DNA from: Formosa sp. Hel1_33_131
GTDB lineage: Bacteria > Bacteroidota > Bacteroidia > Flavobacteriales > Flavobacteriaceae
DNA length: 62,615 nt
Reading direction: 5' to 3'
Assembly (NCBI GenBank): GCA_949499105.1
Contig: CATEFX010000005.1
Coordinates: 1-62,615 of the forward strand
Both the position numbers and the translations under genes were made by a program. The notes under the pieces are model-generated. The model had not been told where the DNA came from. It saw only the letters and a program-made list of their open reading frames with translations, and did not search any database. Positions 27,009 to 38,262 of this stretch are shown piece by piece; the stretch's first letter is position 1; each line of letters opens with the position of its first letter.

Positions 27009-27626
27009 TTAGGATTTAAGAGAGAGTTCAAATGGAATTCTATTGGTGATGCTTCGTCCAAGCGTGACTTCGTCGGCATATTCTAACTCATCTCCGACAG
27101 AAATTCCACGCGCAATGGTTGAAATTTTTACATCGGTATCTTGAATTTGTTTAAAAATATAAAAATTAGTCGTATCCCCTTCCATCGTAGAACTCAACGC
27201 AAAAATAAGTTCTTTCGTATTTCCTAACCGAACTTTTTCAATTAAGCTATTAATTTTTAAGTCGTGAGGTCCGACACCATCCATCGGAGATATTTTACCC
27301 CCTAGCACATGATAAACGCCTCTATAAGATGCAGTACTTTCAATGGCCATCACATCTCTAATATCTTCTACCACACACACCACATCTTGTTGACGGTTGC
27401 TATTGATGCAAATTTCACACAATTCTGAATCACTAATATTGTGGCAGTTTTTACAAAAGTTAATATTCTGACGCATCTTTTGCAAGGCATCCGCCAAATG
27501 AAGTGTCTGCGACTCAGGCTGACGCATCAAATGAAGTACGAGCCGTAAAGCTGTTCGTCGACCAATGCCAGGCAATTGCGCCACTTCATCTACGGCACTT
27601 TGTAATAATTTTGATGAAAATTCCAT
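27009..27626 (-). CDS. recR: Recombination mediator RecR
   Basis: The 205-residue RecR of the RecFOR pathway, which loads RecA at single-strand gaps. It has the helix-hairpin-helix [17 protein letters not shown] (about 18-34), the four-cysteine zinc finger (Cys57, Cys60, Cys69, Cys72 region in FCKNCHN and LCEICINS), the Toprim domain with [12 protein letters not shown] and the C-terminal Walker-like block. It appears to be the first gene of the long minus-strand block that ends with rimO. Confidence 0.97.
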   Translation of the reverse strand: MEFSSKLLQSAVDEVAQLPGIGRRTALRLVLHLMRQPESQTLHLADALQKMRQNINFCKNCHNISDSELCEICINSNRQQDVVCVVEDIRDVMAIESTASYRGVYHVLGGKISPMDGVGPHDLKINSLIEKVRLGNTKELIFALSSTMEGDTTNFYIFKQIQDTDVKISTIARGISVGDELEYADEVTLGRSITNRIPFELSLKS

Positions 27627-27698
27627 GACACAAATTTAGATAAAATTATGCGAACTTATATCCTAAATTTAAAGACTCCTAAGACTTCGAAAAAGAGA

Positions 27699-30600
27699 TT
27701 AATTTATAATTAATTTTTTAGTAATTCCCTGACTTAATGAATTGACTTTTAAGAAGTAAATTCCTTTTGGAGCCTGTAATTCTATTTCAGGATTTTGAGA
27801 TAAATCTCTGTTTTTTTCATAAAAAACCAACTTTCCAAGCGTATTATATATTTTGATAGTCACTTGAGTGTTTAATTTCCAATTCAGTTTAAAGATCCCT
27901 GTGGTCGGGTTTGGTGATAAAACCAACTCCGAAACTTCTAAGTCATCCACGCCTAAACCTGCAGGATTGTACAAATTAACACGCCACAATCCACGTCCGT
28001 ATGTTGCCACATACAATTTATTATCTGCCGTATTGATTTCTAGCTCATTAACTTTAACATTAGGCAGTCCAGTATCATAAGGCGTCCACGATGTTTCATT
28101 ATTTCTGAGGTAATAAATCCCATAATTCATTCCTAGGTACAATATATCTTCGTCATAAGTCGTATCCCATACCAAGGCCAAGGCACTAAAATTCGGCAAG
28201 TCATGTTTTGCAACACTCCAAGTTGCGCCACCATCAATTGAAACATAGATTTTATCTGATGAAGCGGTCGCAATGGCTAGTTTACTAGGATTGGTAGGAT
28301 GAAGGGCAATGGAATTGATATCTCCAGAAAACCCTGTCAGTTGCACCCAATCGCCGTCTGAGCCACCATTGGTCGTTTTGTAAAGATTACTCCTAAACGC
28401 AGCATACATGGTATCGCTATCCGAGGGTGCTATTTTTAGATGATTTGCTTTGGCACCAAAATCTTGTGAGATAGAGTTCCAAGAATCACCCCCATCAAGA
28501 GATTTATATATTTGACTGTAGCCAGAATAAAGGGTCGCAGCAACATTAGGGTCTTGCTCAAAAGGGGTCACCCAACTACCATCAGGGCCATCAATATCGT
28601 CAAAATATCCATGGTTGATCCAATTACTACTAGCTCCTTGATCGTATGATTTGTATAACGTCCCTCCTTGAGAGGTCCCATATAAGATATCAGGATTTGA
28701 ATGGTCAACAAAAGTTTCCATTCCATCGGCTCCTAACCAATCATACCAAATACCATCTGCTCTATAAACCGAAGTTCCATTGTCTTGTGAGCCTCCGGAA
28801 ACAATCACAGGGTCTGTTTGGCTGATTCCAATTTTATAAAATTGACGAATTCCCAAACCAGCTGTTAAATCGGTATAGTAAGTACTGCTGACATTCTCCG
28901 GGTCATTAGCCACAAAAATGCCGCCATCACTCCCCACATATATTTTGTCATTATGATAGATCATAAGATCAATGTCGGCATGACAGTACCCTATGTTTTG
29001 ATTTGCTGCAGAGCCTGGTTGCCATTGTGAGGTCACCGTAAAATCCGTTCCGCCATTGGTTGATCTCCAAGAAAGGATGCCCGCAATGTGAACGTCATCT
29101 ACATCAGATGGGTTAACGATGACATCCATATCTCTTGGCGCCTGCCCTCTGTTGTCGCTTGCATCTGATTCATAGCCAAAATAATTTTTTCCGGCATGGT
29201 CTAATTTAGAAAAACTAGAACCACTATCGGTTGATTTATAAAACCCTCCAAATCTGCCACTATTAGCTTCAAGTACATACACAACCTCAGGATTGTTTGC
29301 AGAAACGCCTATCATTTTTGGGCTATTACTAAAGCTTTCGGGAATAGGAGAAATTAAAGCATCAAAATCATCTGAAAACACAATCCCTAATGTAGGATCC
29401 TCTACAGAAACATCATCTAGAGTAATCCCTCTAGCAAAGTTTGATGTTCCTTCAAACGCTATATAATAGTCTCCAGATGGATTTGGTAAATCAAGTGAAA
29501 CCTCTTGCCATGCTGTAACCTCACCGGATATAGTCGCAAGTGAAGTCCATGTTGCTTCGGGTCCTGTTTTATAAAAAATATTGAGCTCATCTACGTCGCC
29601 ATCCCAATTGACACTTGTAAAATAAAATTTTAAAACTGGGTCCGAGCTGCCAGAAATATTAAGAGCTGGTGATATTAACTTGGTAATTGGATAGGAAGCA
29701 TAATTCTTAGCAAAACGAGCTAACTTTAATCCACTTCTAGGAGTCACAGAATTATTCAGGTTAGATTCAGCTATGGTCCAATCCGTAGTCCCAGACACAT
29801 ATCCTTGACTCCAAAAATGTGGCGTTACTGGGAAATAAGGGATTACAGTATACTGTTGAGTTTTTGTAAAACTCTGACCGCCATTTGTTGATTTAAAAAA
29901 TGAATCCCCCGAAGCGTAAATCGTACTGGTATCATCTGGCTTAAACTCTATATCGTACCCTCTATAAGAATCTGTGTGGATTTTCTCCCAACTCTGACCA
30001 CCATCTATAGATTGAAAAACTCCAGAAAATTGGGTTGAACAAAATAGCTGATCTATATTATTTGGGTTGATTAAAATTTTATTAACATTTCCATCCCCTG
30101 TATCAGCTAATTCGTTCCAAGTTGCCCCAGAGTTTATAGATTGAAAAATAACACCATTACTACTTCCCCAATAATATACATTTGGCTTACTAGGGTGTAT
30201 TGTCAATGCATACACCTCAATATTGGAGAGATTATCTGTTAATGCAGTCCAGGTTGCAGTACCATTAGTAGTTTTCCAAACACCGCCCCCTGGAGATCCA
30301 ATAATGATATGATCTTCATCGTTGGGATCAATGGCTATACTGGTAATTCGTCCAACACCTGGATTCCAACCCGAAGTTTGATTCCAATAGGATGGCCCTA
30401 ATTGTTCCCAGTTAGGGATCGTATTCATTCGTCCTAATTGTGTAGACTTGTTTTGATAGGAATTGTACCGTTCTAACTCCTTATAATAAAACGAAGGTGA
30501 CTTTAAAAGTCCATTGTCATCTTGCATGCGAATCGCATCATACTCCCAGCGTTTAAAACTTTTGTAGCCAGTTCCTCTACCAGTATCTCTGTTTTCAAAA

Positions 30601-30731
30601 TAGGCTTGTGCAGCATTTTGAACTTCTAAAACTGTGTATTGGTTTGAGTTCATCATCTCAAGATAGTCTTGAGCTTCGATAGATAAAAACGACAATAGGA
30701 AAACCCCTAAAATAAAGGTTGATTTATTCAT
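27699..30731 (-). CDS. Secreted beta-propeller (VPS10/BNR-like) protein with T9SS sorting domain
   Basis: A 1010-residue exported protein. The signal peptide is at about 1-21 (ATG at 30729-30731; an upstream TTG is unlikely). From about residue 90, many BNR/sortilin-type repeats (SxDGGxTW, TTNGG, SINSGATW) form a beta-propeller. A beta-sandwich insert of MAM-like appearance lies at about 295-445 (ISPALNISGSSDPVLKF and ITLDDVSVED). The last 75 residues are a type A T9SS sorting domain with LSPNPTTGIF, IKIYNTLGKLV and GIYFLKVNS. It is thus secreted by the type IX system. Ligand or function is unknown. The divergent neighbour is a symporter gene. Confidence 0.93.
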   Translation of the reverse strand: MNKSTFILGVFLLSFLSIEAQDYLEMMNSNQYTVLEVQNAAQAYFENRDTGRGTGYKSFKRWEYDAIRMQDDNGLLKSPSFYYKELERYNSYQNKSTQLGRMNTIPNWEQLGPSYWNQTSGWNPGVGRITSIAIDPNDEDHIIIGSPGGGVWKTTNGTATWTALTDNLSNIEVYALTIHPSKPNVYYWGSSNGVIFQSINSGATWNELADTGDGNVNKILINPNNIDQLFCSTQFSGVFQSIDGGQSWEKIHTDSYRGYDIEFKPDDTSTIYASGDSFFKSTNGGQSFTKTQQYTVIPYFPVTPHFWSQGYVSGTTDWTIAESNLNNSVTPRSGLKLARFAKNYASYPITKLISPALNISGSSDPVLKFYFTSVNWDGDVDELNIFYKTGPEATWTSLATISGEVTAWQEVSLDLPNPSGDYYIAFEGTSNFARGITLDDVSVEDPTLGIVFSDDFDALISPIPESFSNSPKMIGVSANNPEVVYVLEANSGRFGGFYKSTDSGSSFSKLDHAGKNYFGYESDASDNRGQAPRDMDVIVNPSDVDDVHIAGILSWRSTNGGTDFTVTSQWQPGSAANQNIGYCHADIDLMIYHNDKIYVGSDGGIFVANDPENVSSTYYTDLTAGLGIRQFYKIGISQTDPVIVSGGSQDNGTSVYRADGIWYDWLGADGMETFVDHSNPDILYGTSQGGTLYKSYDQGASSNWINHGYFDDIDGPDGSWVTPFEQDPNVAATLYSGYSQIYKSLDGGDSWNSISQDFGAKANHLKIAPSDSDTMYAAFRSNLYKTTNGGSDGDWVQLTGFSGDINSIALHPTNPSKLAIATASSDKIYVSIDGGATWSVAKHDLPNFSALALVWDTTYDEDILYLGMNYGIYYLRNNETSWTPYDTGLPNVKVNELEINTADNKLYVATYGRGLWRVNLYNPAGLGVDDLEVSELVLSPNPTTGIFKLNWKLNTQVTIKIYNTLGKLVFYEKNRDLSQNPEIELQAPKGIYFLKVNSLSQGITKKLIIN

Positions 30732-30784
30732 AATAAAGTTATAATTGGTTAATATTGTAAAGGTAACCAATACTATTTTAGCAC

Positions 30785-32242
30785 ATGAGTTCTTTTTTAA
30801 TTATTACACTCCTTTTAGGGTATTTTCTAGTATTAATTCTCATTTCATATTTGACAGGGAAAAACGACTCCAATGTGGACTTTTTTAAAGCCGGTAAACA
30901 ATCGCCCTGGTACCTGGTGGCTTTTGGAATGATTGGCGCATCGTTGTCGGGGGTTACTTTTATATCGGTTCCTGGCTGGGTGGATGCCTCTCAGTTTAGT
31001 TATTTTCAAGTGGTATTGGGTTATATGGTGGGCTATGTGGTGGTCGCTTTTGTGCTTCTTCCTGTGTATTATAAATTAAATTTAACCTCCATATACGAGT
31101 ATCTTTTTCAACGGTTTGGGTTTGTAAGCCACAAAACAGGGGCTTTTTTCTTTTTTGTATCCCGAGTTTTAGGCGCTGCCTTCCGATTGTATTTAGTCGC
31201 CATTGTATTGCAACAATTTGTATTTAATGAGTGGAATGTCCCTTTCGAAATTACGGTCATCATTTCTATTTTACTAATTTGGATTTACACCTTTAGAGGC
31301 GGTATTAAAACCATTGTTTGGACGGATACGCTTCAAACCTTATTTATGATCACGGCAGTGGTATTGTCCATCTACTTTATCACCGATAGTTTGGGCTGGA
31401 GTTTTACAGAATTTTTGGCTTCTGATGAATTAAAATCCTACAGCACTATTTTTAATACTGATAATATTCTAGAAAAAAACTACTTTCTGAAATCCTTTTT
31501 TGGCGGTCTGTTTATCACCATTTGTATGACCGGATTGGATCAGGACATGATGCAAAAAAACCTAACGTGCAAATCACTAAAAGACGCTCAGAAAAATATG
31601 CTATCCTTTAGCATTGTACTTACTTTTGTGACCTTTTTATTTATGCTTCTTGGGGCGCTATTATTTATTTATGCCAAGAAAAATAATATCGCAATTCCAC
31701 TTCTAGACGGCAAACCTAAAACAGATTTATTGTTTCCAGAAATTGCTTTGAACAGTGGTTTAGGAATTACACTAGGTATTACTTTTATTTTGGGATTGAT
31801 TGCCGCTGCTTACAGTAGTGCCGATAGTGCCTTGACGTCCTTGACGACCTCTTTTTGTGTGGATATTTTGGATCTGAAAGATAAATCTGAACACGAGCAA
31901 AAATCAATTCGTAAAAAAACACATATTGGAATGAGTGTGCTTTTGGTGGTGGTCATCATCGCTTTTAAATACATTCTAAACTCCAACGTTATTGACAGCT
32001 TATTAACCGTCGCGGGTTACACCTACGGGCCTCTTTTGGGACTCTTTTCTTTTGGAATCTTTACAAATTATAAGATCAAAGATCGGTATGTTTGGATGGT
32101 TGCACTCGCTTCAGTGACGATCGTGTTTTTAATTGGAAAAATCCCTTCAGAATCTTTAGGCGGCTATGTCATCGGCTACGAACTCCTCCCCCTTAATGGG
32201 CTCTTAACTTTTTTAGGATTAATACTGATTCGTCGAAAGTAA
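30785..32242 (+). CDS. Sodium:solute symporter (SSS family)
   Basis: A 485-residue inner-membrane protein with about 13 hydrophobic helices of the SSS/LeuT-like fold. It begins with [14 protein letters not shown] and has [14 protein letters not shown] (about 53-66), where small residues shape the sodium site, and [16 protein letters not shown] (about 339-354), a typical family helix. The substrate cannot be named: sugars, amino acids and sialic acid are all known for the family. The 3' end overlaps the convergent CoA-binding gene by 24 bases. Confidence 0.93.
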   Translation: MSSFLIITLLLGYFLVLILISYLTGKNDSNVDFFKAGKQSPWYLVAFGMIGASLSGVTFISVPGWVDASQFSYFQVVLGYMVGYVVVAFVLLPVYYKLNLTSIYEYLFQRFGFVSHKTGAFFFFVSRVLGAAFRLYLVAIVLQQFVFNEWNVPFEITVIISILLIWIYTFRGGIKTIVWTDTLQTLFMITAVVLSIYFITDSLGWSFTEFLASDELKSYSTIFNTDNILEKNYFLKSFFGGLFITICMTGLDQDMMQKNLTCKSLKDAQKNMLSFSIVLTFVTFLFMLLGALLFIYAKKNNIAIPLLDGKPKTDLLFPEIALNSGLGITLGITFILGLIAAAYSSADSALTSLTTSFCVDILDLKDKSEHEQKSIRKKTHIGMSVLLVVVIIAFKYILNSNVIDSLLTVAGYTYGPLLGLFSFGIFTNYKIKDRYVWMVALASVTIVFLIGKIPSESLGGYVIGYELLPLNGLLTFLGLILIRRK

Positions 32243-32584
32243 GACCAAGGTACATGCCACTTCATAACTGATAAAAGCCTGGTTTAACCGCTCATAAAAT
32301 ACGGGATTTTCGGTCCCTGGATTAAAGATCACACGCGCAGGTTTTAGGCCGATGATATACTCATAATACGCTTCTTGTCTTTTTGGATTTAAATATAAGG
32401 TGACCGTATGAATATTTTTGTAAGGCTGTAGTTCTGTGTCAATTTCGATTCCGCAAACCGTTCCTTTTTTTAAACCAAATGCTTTGGTTTCAATAGCATT
32501 GGAGTTCAATTTATGCAGCGCGATATTAGAATATCTTTCAGGATTTAATGAAGCCCCAAGAACGAGTGTTTTAGTTTCTGACAT
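32219..32584 (-). CDS. CoA-binding (Rossmann) domain protein
   Basis: A 121-residue stand-alone CoA-binding domain of the YccU type. It starts with [19 protein letters not shown] (about 5-23), contains the [11 protein letters not shown] block and ends with a helix-rich region ([17 protein letters not shown]). These small proteins bind CoA, but their role is unknown. The 3' end overlaps the convergent symporter gene by 24 bases. Confidence 0.93.
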   Translation of the reverse strand: MSETKTLVLGASLNPERYSNIALHKLNSNAIETKAFGLKKGTVCGIEIDTELQPYKNIHTVTLYLNPKRQEAYYEYIIGLKPARVIFNPGTENPVFYERLNQAFISYEVACTLVLLSTNQY

Positions 32585-32676
32585 TGTGTTAAAAATGAAT
32601 TAATTTGAAATATCTGGTAACAATAGCATTTTAGGTTCGTCTAATCTACTAAGACCCCTAAATTATACCCAAAGAA

Positions 32677-35139
32677 ATGAAAAAAATTGCAGTATTACTT
32701 ACTCTGTTTGTGTTTTTAAATCCAGCGCTTTACGCGAGCAACCCCATAGATGGTGGAGAAATCAGTGGTCGCGTGATCGACTCAAAACTCAACCAAGCCC
32801 TTCCTTACGTCAATATTATTATTAAGTCCACATCAGGAACCATCATCACTGGTGGAATCACAGATGAAGAGGGCTATTTTAAAATTGCGAATATTAAAGA
32901 AAACGCCTTTACAGTTTCCGTTCAATACATTGGTTATAAGACGTTGGACCGCGAAATTACGATGGATAAAGGCACCAATAAGATTGATTTAGGAACCCTT
33001 ATGTTGGAAGAAGACAACACAGCTCTTGATGAAGTCACGGTCATCGCTGAAACGTCTAGTATCCAACAAAAAGTAGACCGAAAAGTGATTACGATTGGAA
33101 AAGATTTAGCGGCCAGCGGAACCGCTTCAGAACTCATGGTTGGGATTCCCTCTGTGAGTGTTGACACTCAAACTGGCGAAATTAGTTTAAGAGGAAATTC
33201 GAACGTGCGCGTGATGGTGGATGGAAAATTATCGAATATCCCAACCGCTCAATTGTTAAAACAAATTCCGTCTACCGCCATAAAATCCATCGAATTGATC
33301 ACCAATCCATCTGCAAAATACAACCCCGAAGGGATGAGTGGATTGATTAATATCATTTTACATAAAAATACCATGCTGGGTTTTAATGGGAACTTTAGTA
33401 CAGGTATTTCTTATGAAAAAACAGCGAAACTCACCAATGCCCTCACCACCAATTACCGAAATGGGAAATTCAATGTTTTTGCGAATTACAGTAACAATAT
33501 TTCTAAGAATAAAAATCACGGCCTCATCCAGCGACCCGAAAACAGCTCCAAACAATTATTTAAATTTAACGACGACAGCAAATCTCATTTATTGAAATTT
33601 GGAGTGGATTATTACATTAACGACAAACATACACTGTCCATTTTTACAAATCAAAATAAATCAGATTCCAAAAATGACGGAGAATCAAATGCTATTTATG
33701 CCAACGATGCTTCATTTAATCAGACTCAATTTTGGCTTGATGATGGCAATGATTCCACCAGTCAATACAATTTTGATTATAAGATAGATTTTGATGACGA
33801 TGGTCATAACCTAGAATTTGAAATTGACCAGAACACCTACTCTAGTAAGAGTGTTGCCGACTTTTTATTCCCTGTGGGCAGCACCACCGATTATATCGAC
33901 TTCAATAAAACAGATCGGAAACGAACAACGATCAATCTTGACTACGCGAATTCTATTGACGAACACTCAAAAATAGAACTTGGAGTACAAGCGAATCTCT
34001 TTAATTCTTTAATTGGATATGAATCTACAGGGGATACTTTTAACGATGAAGGAGTACTTATCCCAACCCCAAATACAAATTTTGATTACACACGAGATAT
34101 TTATGCACTGTATGGGAATTATAACCGGAAAATTGACAAATGGTCGTATCAGTTGGGATTGCGATTGGAAAATGTAGAAGTGAATGCCTTAGCGATACAA
34201 GCAAGTCAACCGTTAAATAAGATCACTGAAGATCGTTTTTCAAATGACTATTTCGAGTTCTATCCGTCGGCTTACATTACGTATGAAGCTTCTGAAAAAA
34301 ATTCTTTTCAACTTAATTATAGCAGACGTATCGACCGTCCAGGGATTGGCCAAATAAACCCTATCAAAGAATGGAGCACACCCTTAGTATCTTCCTATGG
34401 AAACATCAATCTTCAACCTCAATTCACCAATTCGGTTGAATTTAATTACATCCGGAATATTAAAGGTGGTAGTGTTACTTTTGGAACGTATTACCGACAA
34501 ATTTCAAATGAAATTAACCGAGCTTTATTTATTGATCGTTCCGACGTGAATTCGGGTCGTTTGATTTTAACCCATGATAATTTCGACGATTCAACTGCTT
34601 TTGGAGTTGAATTGTCCAGCAGCTATAAACCAAAAAAATGGTGGAGTTTAAACGGTAGTTTTGATTTGTATTCTCAAACACTTATGGGGATCGCAGAGCG
34701 GCTGAGCGCCCCAATTGAAACCGCCGATATAAAGGATATCATCACGGAAACAAATTCAGTAGATAATGTTGCTTGGAACTTTAAAGTTTATAACAGTTTC
34801 AAGGTAAGTAAAAAAGTTAACCTCACCGCCTTTGGTTTTTATAGAGGTCGAAACTCAAATTTGCAGTTTAACGTGAAACCAATGTACTTTGTGAATGTCG
34901 GATCACGCTTCAGTTTTGACGAAGGTAGAGGCAGTATCAGCCTGAACTACAATGACATTTTTAATACCATGAAATTTAGGTTTGATGGGACAAGCCCTTA
35001 TGTACAAGAAGGTGAGTTTAACTGGGAAAGCAACACCATTTATTTGGGTCTCACTTATCGTTTTGGAAGCACTAAATACAGTGCAAAATCGCGTAAAAAC
35101 AGATCAGATGACGAAAAATCAGGTGGTGGATTTCTGTAA
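32677..35139 (+). CDS. Outer-membrane beta-barrel protein, TonB-dependent receptor-like
   Basis: An 820-residue outer-membrane protein. The signal peptide (about 1-20) is followed by a carboxypeptidase-regulatory-like domain (about 28-115, starting GEISGRVIDSKLNQALPYVNI), a plug (about 125-230) with LRGNSNVRVMVDGKLSN, and a long C-terminal beta-barrel with many alternating aromatic strands. The last 20 residues are Lys/Arg- and Gly-rich (ending GGGFL), usual for this barrel family. It has no SusD partner, so it is probably not a classical glycan importer; peptide, metal or lipid cargo is possible. Confidence 0.9.
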   Translation: MKKIAVLLTLFVFLNPALYASNPIDGGEISGRVIDSKLNQALPYVNIIIKSTSGTIITGGITDEEGYFKIANIKENAFTVSVQYIGYKTLDREITMDKGTNKIDLGTLMLEEDNTALDEVTVIAETSSIQQKVDRKVITIGKDLAASGTASELMVGIPSVSVDTQTGEISLRGNSNVRVMVDGKLSNIPTAQLLKQIPSTAIKSIELITNPSAKYNPEGMSGLINIILHKNTMLGFNGNFSTGISYEKTAKLTNALTTNYRNGKFNVFANYSNNISKNKNHGLIQRPENSSKQLFKFNDDSKSHLLKFGVDYYINDKHTLSIFTNQNKSDSKNDGESNAIYANDASFNQTQFWLDDGNDSTSQYNFDYKIDFDDDGHNLEFEIDQNTYSSKSVADFLFPVGSTTDYIDFNKTDRKRTTINLDYANSIDEHSKIELGVQANLFNSLIGYESTGDTFNDEGVLIPTPNTNFDYTRDIYALYGNYNRKIDKWSYQLGLRLENVEVNALAIQASQPLNKITEDRFSNDYFEFYPSAYITYEASEKNSFQLNYSRRIDRPGIGQINPIKEWSTPLVSSYGNINLQPQFTNSVEFNYIRNIKGGSVTFGTYYRQISNEINRALFIDRSDVNSGRLILTHDNFDDSTAFGVELSSSYKPKKWWSLNGSFDLYSQTLMGIAERLSAPIETADIKDIITETNSVDNVAWNFKVYNSFKVSKKVNLTAFGFYRGRNSNLQFNVKPMYFVNVGSRFSFDEGRGSISLNYNDIFNTMKFRFDGTSPYVQEGEFNWESNTIYLGLTYRFGSTKYSAKSRKNRSDDEKSGGGFL

Positions 35140-35148
35140 CCCGAAAAA

Positions 35149-36159
35149 CTACCATTTTATAATCACAGATCCCCAGGTAAATCCACTGCCAAAAGCAGCT
35201 AAGACAACGGTGTCGCCTTCTTTAATTTTTCCTTGTTCGTGCGCTTCGGACAATGCAATTGGAATGGAGGCAGCAGTTGTGTTGCCGTATTTTTGAATGT
35301 TATTATAAACCTGATTGTCAGAGAGTGCAAATCGTTTTTGAATGAATTGAGAAATCCTCAAATTAGCTTGATGAGGAATTAACATATCAATATCAGACAC
35401 CTCTAAATTATTTTTTTGTAACCCTTCAGTAATCACCTCGCTAAAACGTTTGACAGCATGTTTAAACACAAATTGACCGTTCATATAAGGACGGTAACTT
35501 AAATCTTCAGCATCATTATCTTTAATAATATCGGTCACCCAACGGGTGCCCATTCCTGGTGCTTCGGTTGCTAGCTCAAGAGCATGTTTTCCTTCAGAGT
35601 GTATATGAGTGGAAAGAATCCCTTTTGAAATATCTTCTTCACGTGATAATACAGCAGCACCAGCGCCATCCCCAAAAATAACTGAAATACTGCGACCTCG
35701 AGTCGATTTATCAATTCCATGAGATTGTAATTCACTTCCAATCACAAGAATATTTTTATACATCCCTGTTTTAATAAACTGATCGGCTACAGAAATCGAG
35801 TACACAAATCCAGAACATTGCGCTCTAATATCTAAGGCGGCAACAGTATCAATTTCTAAAGCTTCTTGAATTTGAACTCCAGGACCTGGGAAATAATAAT
35901 CTGGACTTAAAGTAGCAAAAACAATAAGATCGAGGTCTTCTTTGTTGATCCCAGCGTTTGAAATGGCCTTTTTGGCAGCTTCCAACCCCATTGTAAAGGT
36001 TGATTGTCCATCGCCTGGTTTTACCCATCGACGTTCTTTGATGCCGGTACGTTCCTGAATCCATTCGTCCGTCGTGTCCATCACTTTAGACAAATCGTCA
36101 TTCGTGACAATGTTTTCTGGCACATAATGACCTAAACCTATGATTTTTGAGTTGTACAT
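35149..36159 (-). CDS. fabH: 3-oxoacyl-ACP synthase III (KAS III)
   Basis: A 336-residue FabH that condenses acyl-CoA with malonyl-ACP to begin fatty-acid synthesis. The thiolase-fold active site is complete: Cys in AQCSGFVYS (near residue 114), His in PHQANLRI (near 263) and Asn in YGNTTAASIP (near 292). The N terminus GLGHYVPENIVTNDDL is typical. It stands alone between the convergent TonB-type gene and the divergent htpG. No plsX or rpmF neighbours are present, so it is probably a second fabH copy of the genome; this is inferred. Confidence 0.95.
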   Translation of the reverse strand: MYNSKIIGLGHYVPENIVTNDDLSKVMDTTDEWIQERTGIKERRWVKPGDGQSTFTMGLEAAKKAISNAGINKEDLDLIVFATLSPDYYFPGPGVQIQEALEIDTVAALDIRAQCSGFVYSISVADQFIKTGMYKNILVIGSELQSHGIDKSTRGRSISVIFGDGAGAAVLSREEDISKGILSTHIHSEGKHALELATEAPGMGTRWVTDIIKDNDAEDLSYRPYMNGQFVFKHAVKRFSEVITEGLQKNNLEVSDIDMLIPHQANLRISQFIQKRFALSDNQVYNNIQKYGNTTAASIPIALSEAHEQGKIKEGDTVVLAAFGSGFTWGSVIIKW

Positions 36160-36278
36160 CCTGTATTTTTTGTAAAAAGTGAAACAAATATAAACTAAAA
36201 TGTCAGTTTGTCACTTTTTAATATTTGGTATTTTTTTTGACAATAGAATTCAAATATAACTTAAAAACAATCACAATT

Positions 36279-38192
36279 ATGTCAAAAGGAACGATTAATG
36301 TATCCGTAGATAATATTTTTCCACTGATTAAAAAATTCCTCTATAGCGATCACGAAATATTTTTGCGTGAGCTTGTCAGTAATGCAACCGATGCAACTCT
36401 AAAATTAAAGCACCTCACCAATATTGGGGAAGTCAGTGTAAAGTATGGCACGCCTAAAATTGAAATTAAAATCGATAAAGAAGGAAAAAAGCTTCATATT
36501 ATTGATCAAGGTTTAGGAATGACTTCAGAGGAAGTTCAAAAATACATTAATGAAGTTGCTTTTTCTGGGGCAGAGGAGTTTTTAGATAAGTATAAAGATA
36601 AATTAGATGATTCTGGCATTATAGGTCATTTTGGGTTAGGCTTTTACTCGGCATTTATGGTGGCTGAAAAAGTTGAAATCATCACAAAATCTTTCAAAGA
36701 CGAGCCCGCAGCGCATTGGACTTGTGATGGTAGCCCTCAATACACACTTGAAGGGTCGGACAAAACAGAACGAGGGACTGAAATTATTTTGCATATTGCT
36801 GAAGATTCTACGGAATTTCTTGAAGAAGGTCGTATCACAACCCTTTTAAATAAATATAATAAATTCATGCCGATTCCAATTAAATTTGGAACCAAAGAAG
36901 AAAATGATGAGACGCATGTCCCTGAGACTACTACTGATAAAGATGGTAAAGAAACCACGGAGCCTCAACGAAAAGTAACGGTAGACAACATCATTAACAA
37001 CCCGTCACCAGCTTGGACAAAGCTTCCTGCCGATTTGAAAGATGAAGATTATAAAAGTTTTTACCGCGAACTGTATCCTATGCAGTTTGAAGAACCTTTA
37101 TTTAACATTCATTTAAATGTAGATTATCCTTTCAATTTGACAGGAATTTTATATTTCCCAAAAATGGGTAATGATATGAACATGCAAAAGGACAAAATCC
37201 AATTGTATCAAAACCAAGTGTTTGTAACGGATAATGTTGAAGGGATTGTCCCTGAATTTTTAACCATGCTTCGTGGAGTGATTGATTCTCCAGACATTCC
37301 CTTAAATGTATCTCGTTCGTACCTTCAGGCTGATGGTGCTGTCAAAAAAATCGCTTCGTACATCACTAAAAAAGTGGCAGATAAAATGAAATCTCTTTTC
37401 AATTCAAACAGAGTCGATTTTGAATCCAAATGGAATGATATTAAAATCGTGATTGAGTACGGGATGCTTTCTGAAGATAAATTCTTTGAAAAATCTGAAG
37501 CATTTGCCTTGTACCCTTCTGTGGACGGAACGTATTATACGTATGAAGAGCTTTACAACAAAATTAAAGCCAACCAAACGGATAAGGATGATAAGTTAGT
37601 GATTTTGTATGCTTCTAATAAAGATGAGCAACACAGTTATATTGAAGCAGCAAAAACAAAAGGCTACGAAGTTTTATTGTTAGATTCACCGATTGTATCT
37701 CACTTAATCCAAAAATTAGAAAGCGAGAAAGAAAACACATCGTTTGTTCGAGTCGATTCGGATCATGTTGATAATTTGATCAAAAAAGACGAAGCAACCG
37801 TTTCGAAACTTAGTGAAGAAGAAAAAACAACGCTTGAAACCATTTTGAAAAAAGTGGTACCTTCAGAAAAATTCATGGTACAACTAGAGACGATGGATAG
37901 CAATTCTGCACCTTTCATGATCACACAACCCGAGTTTATGCGTCGAATGAAAGAGATGCAACAAACTGGCGGCGGAGGCGGTATGTTTGGAATGGGAAAT
38001 ATGCCAGAAATGCATAACCTTATTGTAAACATTAACTCGGAACTGGTTAGTGAAATTTTAAACACAAAAACTAAGAAAAAACAAGAGCGCTTAATCACTC
38101 AAAGTTTAGATTTAGCACAATTATCTCAGGGACTTCTTAAAGGAGAGGCCTTAACGAATTTTATTAATCGTAGCTACGAAATGATAAAATAA
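36279..38192 (+). CDS. htpG: Chaperone HtpG (Hsp90)
   Basis: A 637-residue Hsp90-family ATPase chaperone. The ATG at 36279 gives the family start MSKGTINVSVDNIFPLIKKF; the frame is open upstream but the upstream residues do not match the family. The GHKL ATP site shows ELVSNATDA (about 28-36), DQGLGMT and GHFGLGFYSAFMV. A middle domain and C-terminal dimerisation region follow, with a glycine-rich GGGGGMFGMGNMPEM stretch (about 561-575). The product is cytoplasmic and stress-related. A terminator follows the stop. Confidence 0.97.
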   Translation: MSKGTINVSVDNIFPLIKKFLYSDHEIFLRELVSNATDATLKLKHLTNIGEVSVKYGTPKIEIKIDKEGKKLHIIDQGLGMTSEEVQKYINEVAFSGAEEFLDKYKDKLDDSGIIGHFGLGFYSAFMVAEKVEIITKSFKDEPAAHWTCDGSPQYTLEGSDKTERGTEIILHIAEDSTEFLEEGRITTLLNKYNKFMPIPIKFGTKEENDETHVPETTTDKDGKETTEPQRKVTVDNIINNPSPAWTKLPADLKDEDYKSFYRELYPMQFEEPLFNIHLNVDYPFNLTGILYFPKMGNDMNMQKDKIQLYQNQVFVTDNVEGIVPEFLTMLRGVIDSPDIPLNVSRSYLQADGAVKKIASYITKKVADKMKSLFNSNRVDFESKWNDIKIVIEYGMLSEDKFFEKSEAFALYPSVDGTYYTYEELYNKIKANQTDKDDKLVILYASNKDEQHSYIEAAKTKGYEVLLLDSPIVSHLIQKLESEKENTSFVRVDSDHVDNLIKKDEATVSKLSEEEKTTLETILKKVVPSEKFMVQLETMDSNSAPFMITQPEFMRRMKEMQQTGGGGGMFGMGNMPEMHNLIVNINSELVSEILNTKTKKKQERLITQSLDLAQLSQGLLKGEALTNFINRSYEMIK

Positions 38193-38219
38193 TTTATTTT
38201 TAAGCGTTTTGAAAAAAGT

Positions 38220-38252
38220 AAAAAGACTGTCTGAAAAGGCAGTCTTTTTTTT
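38220..38252 (+). terminator. Terminator of htpG
   Basis: The stem GACTGTC/GGCAGTC with a six-base loop is flanked by A and T runs and ends in eight T, forming a strong intrinsic terminator 28 bases after the htpG stop. Confidence 0.9.
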
Positions 38253-38262
38253 GTTAAAAATT

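Noticed and set aside
32677-35139. SusC-type glycan importer
   Set aside because: No SusD gene follows and the C-terminal barrel resembles the non-SusC outer-membrane family.
36225-36278. Longer N terminus for HtpG
   Set aside because: The family start MSKGTINVSVDN coincides with the ATG at 36279; the upstream codons are A+T-rich leader.
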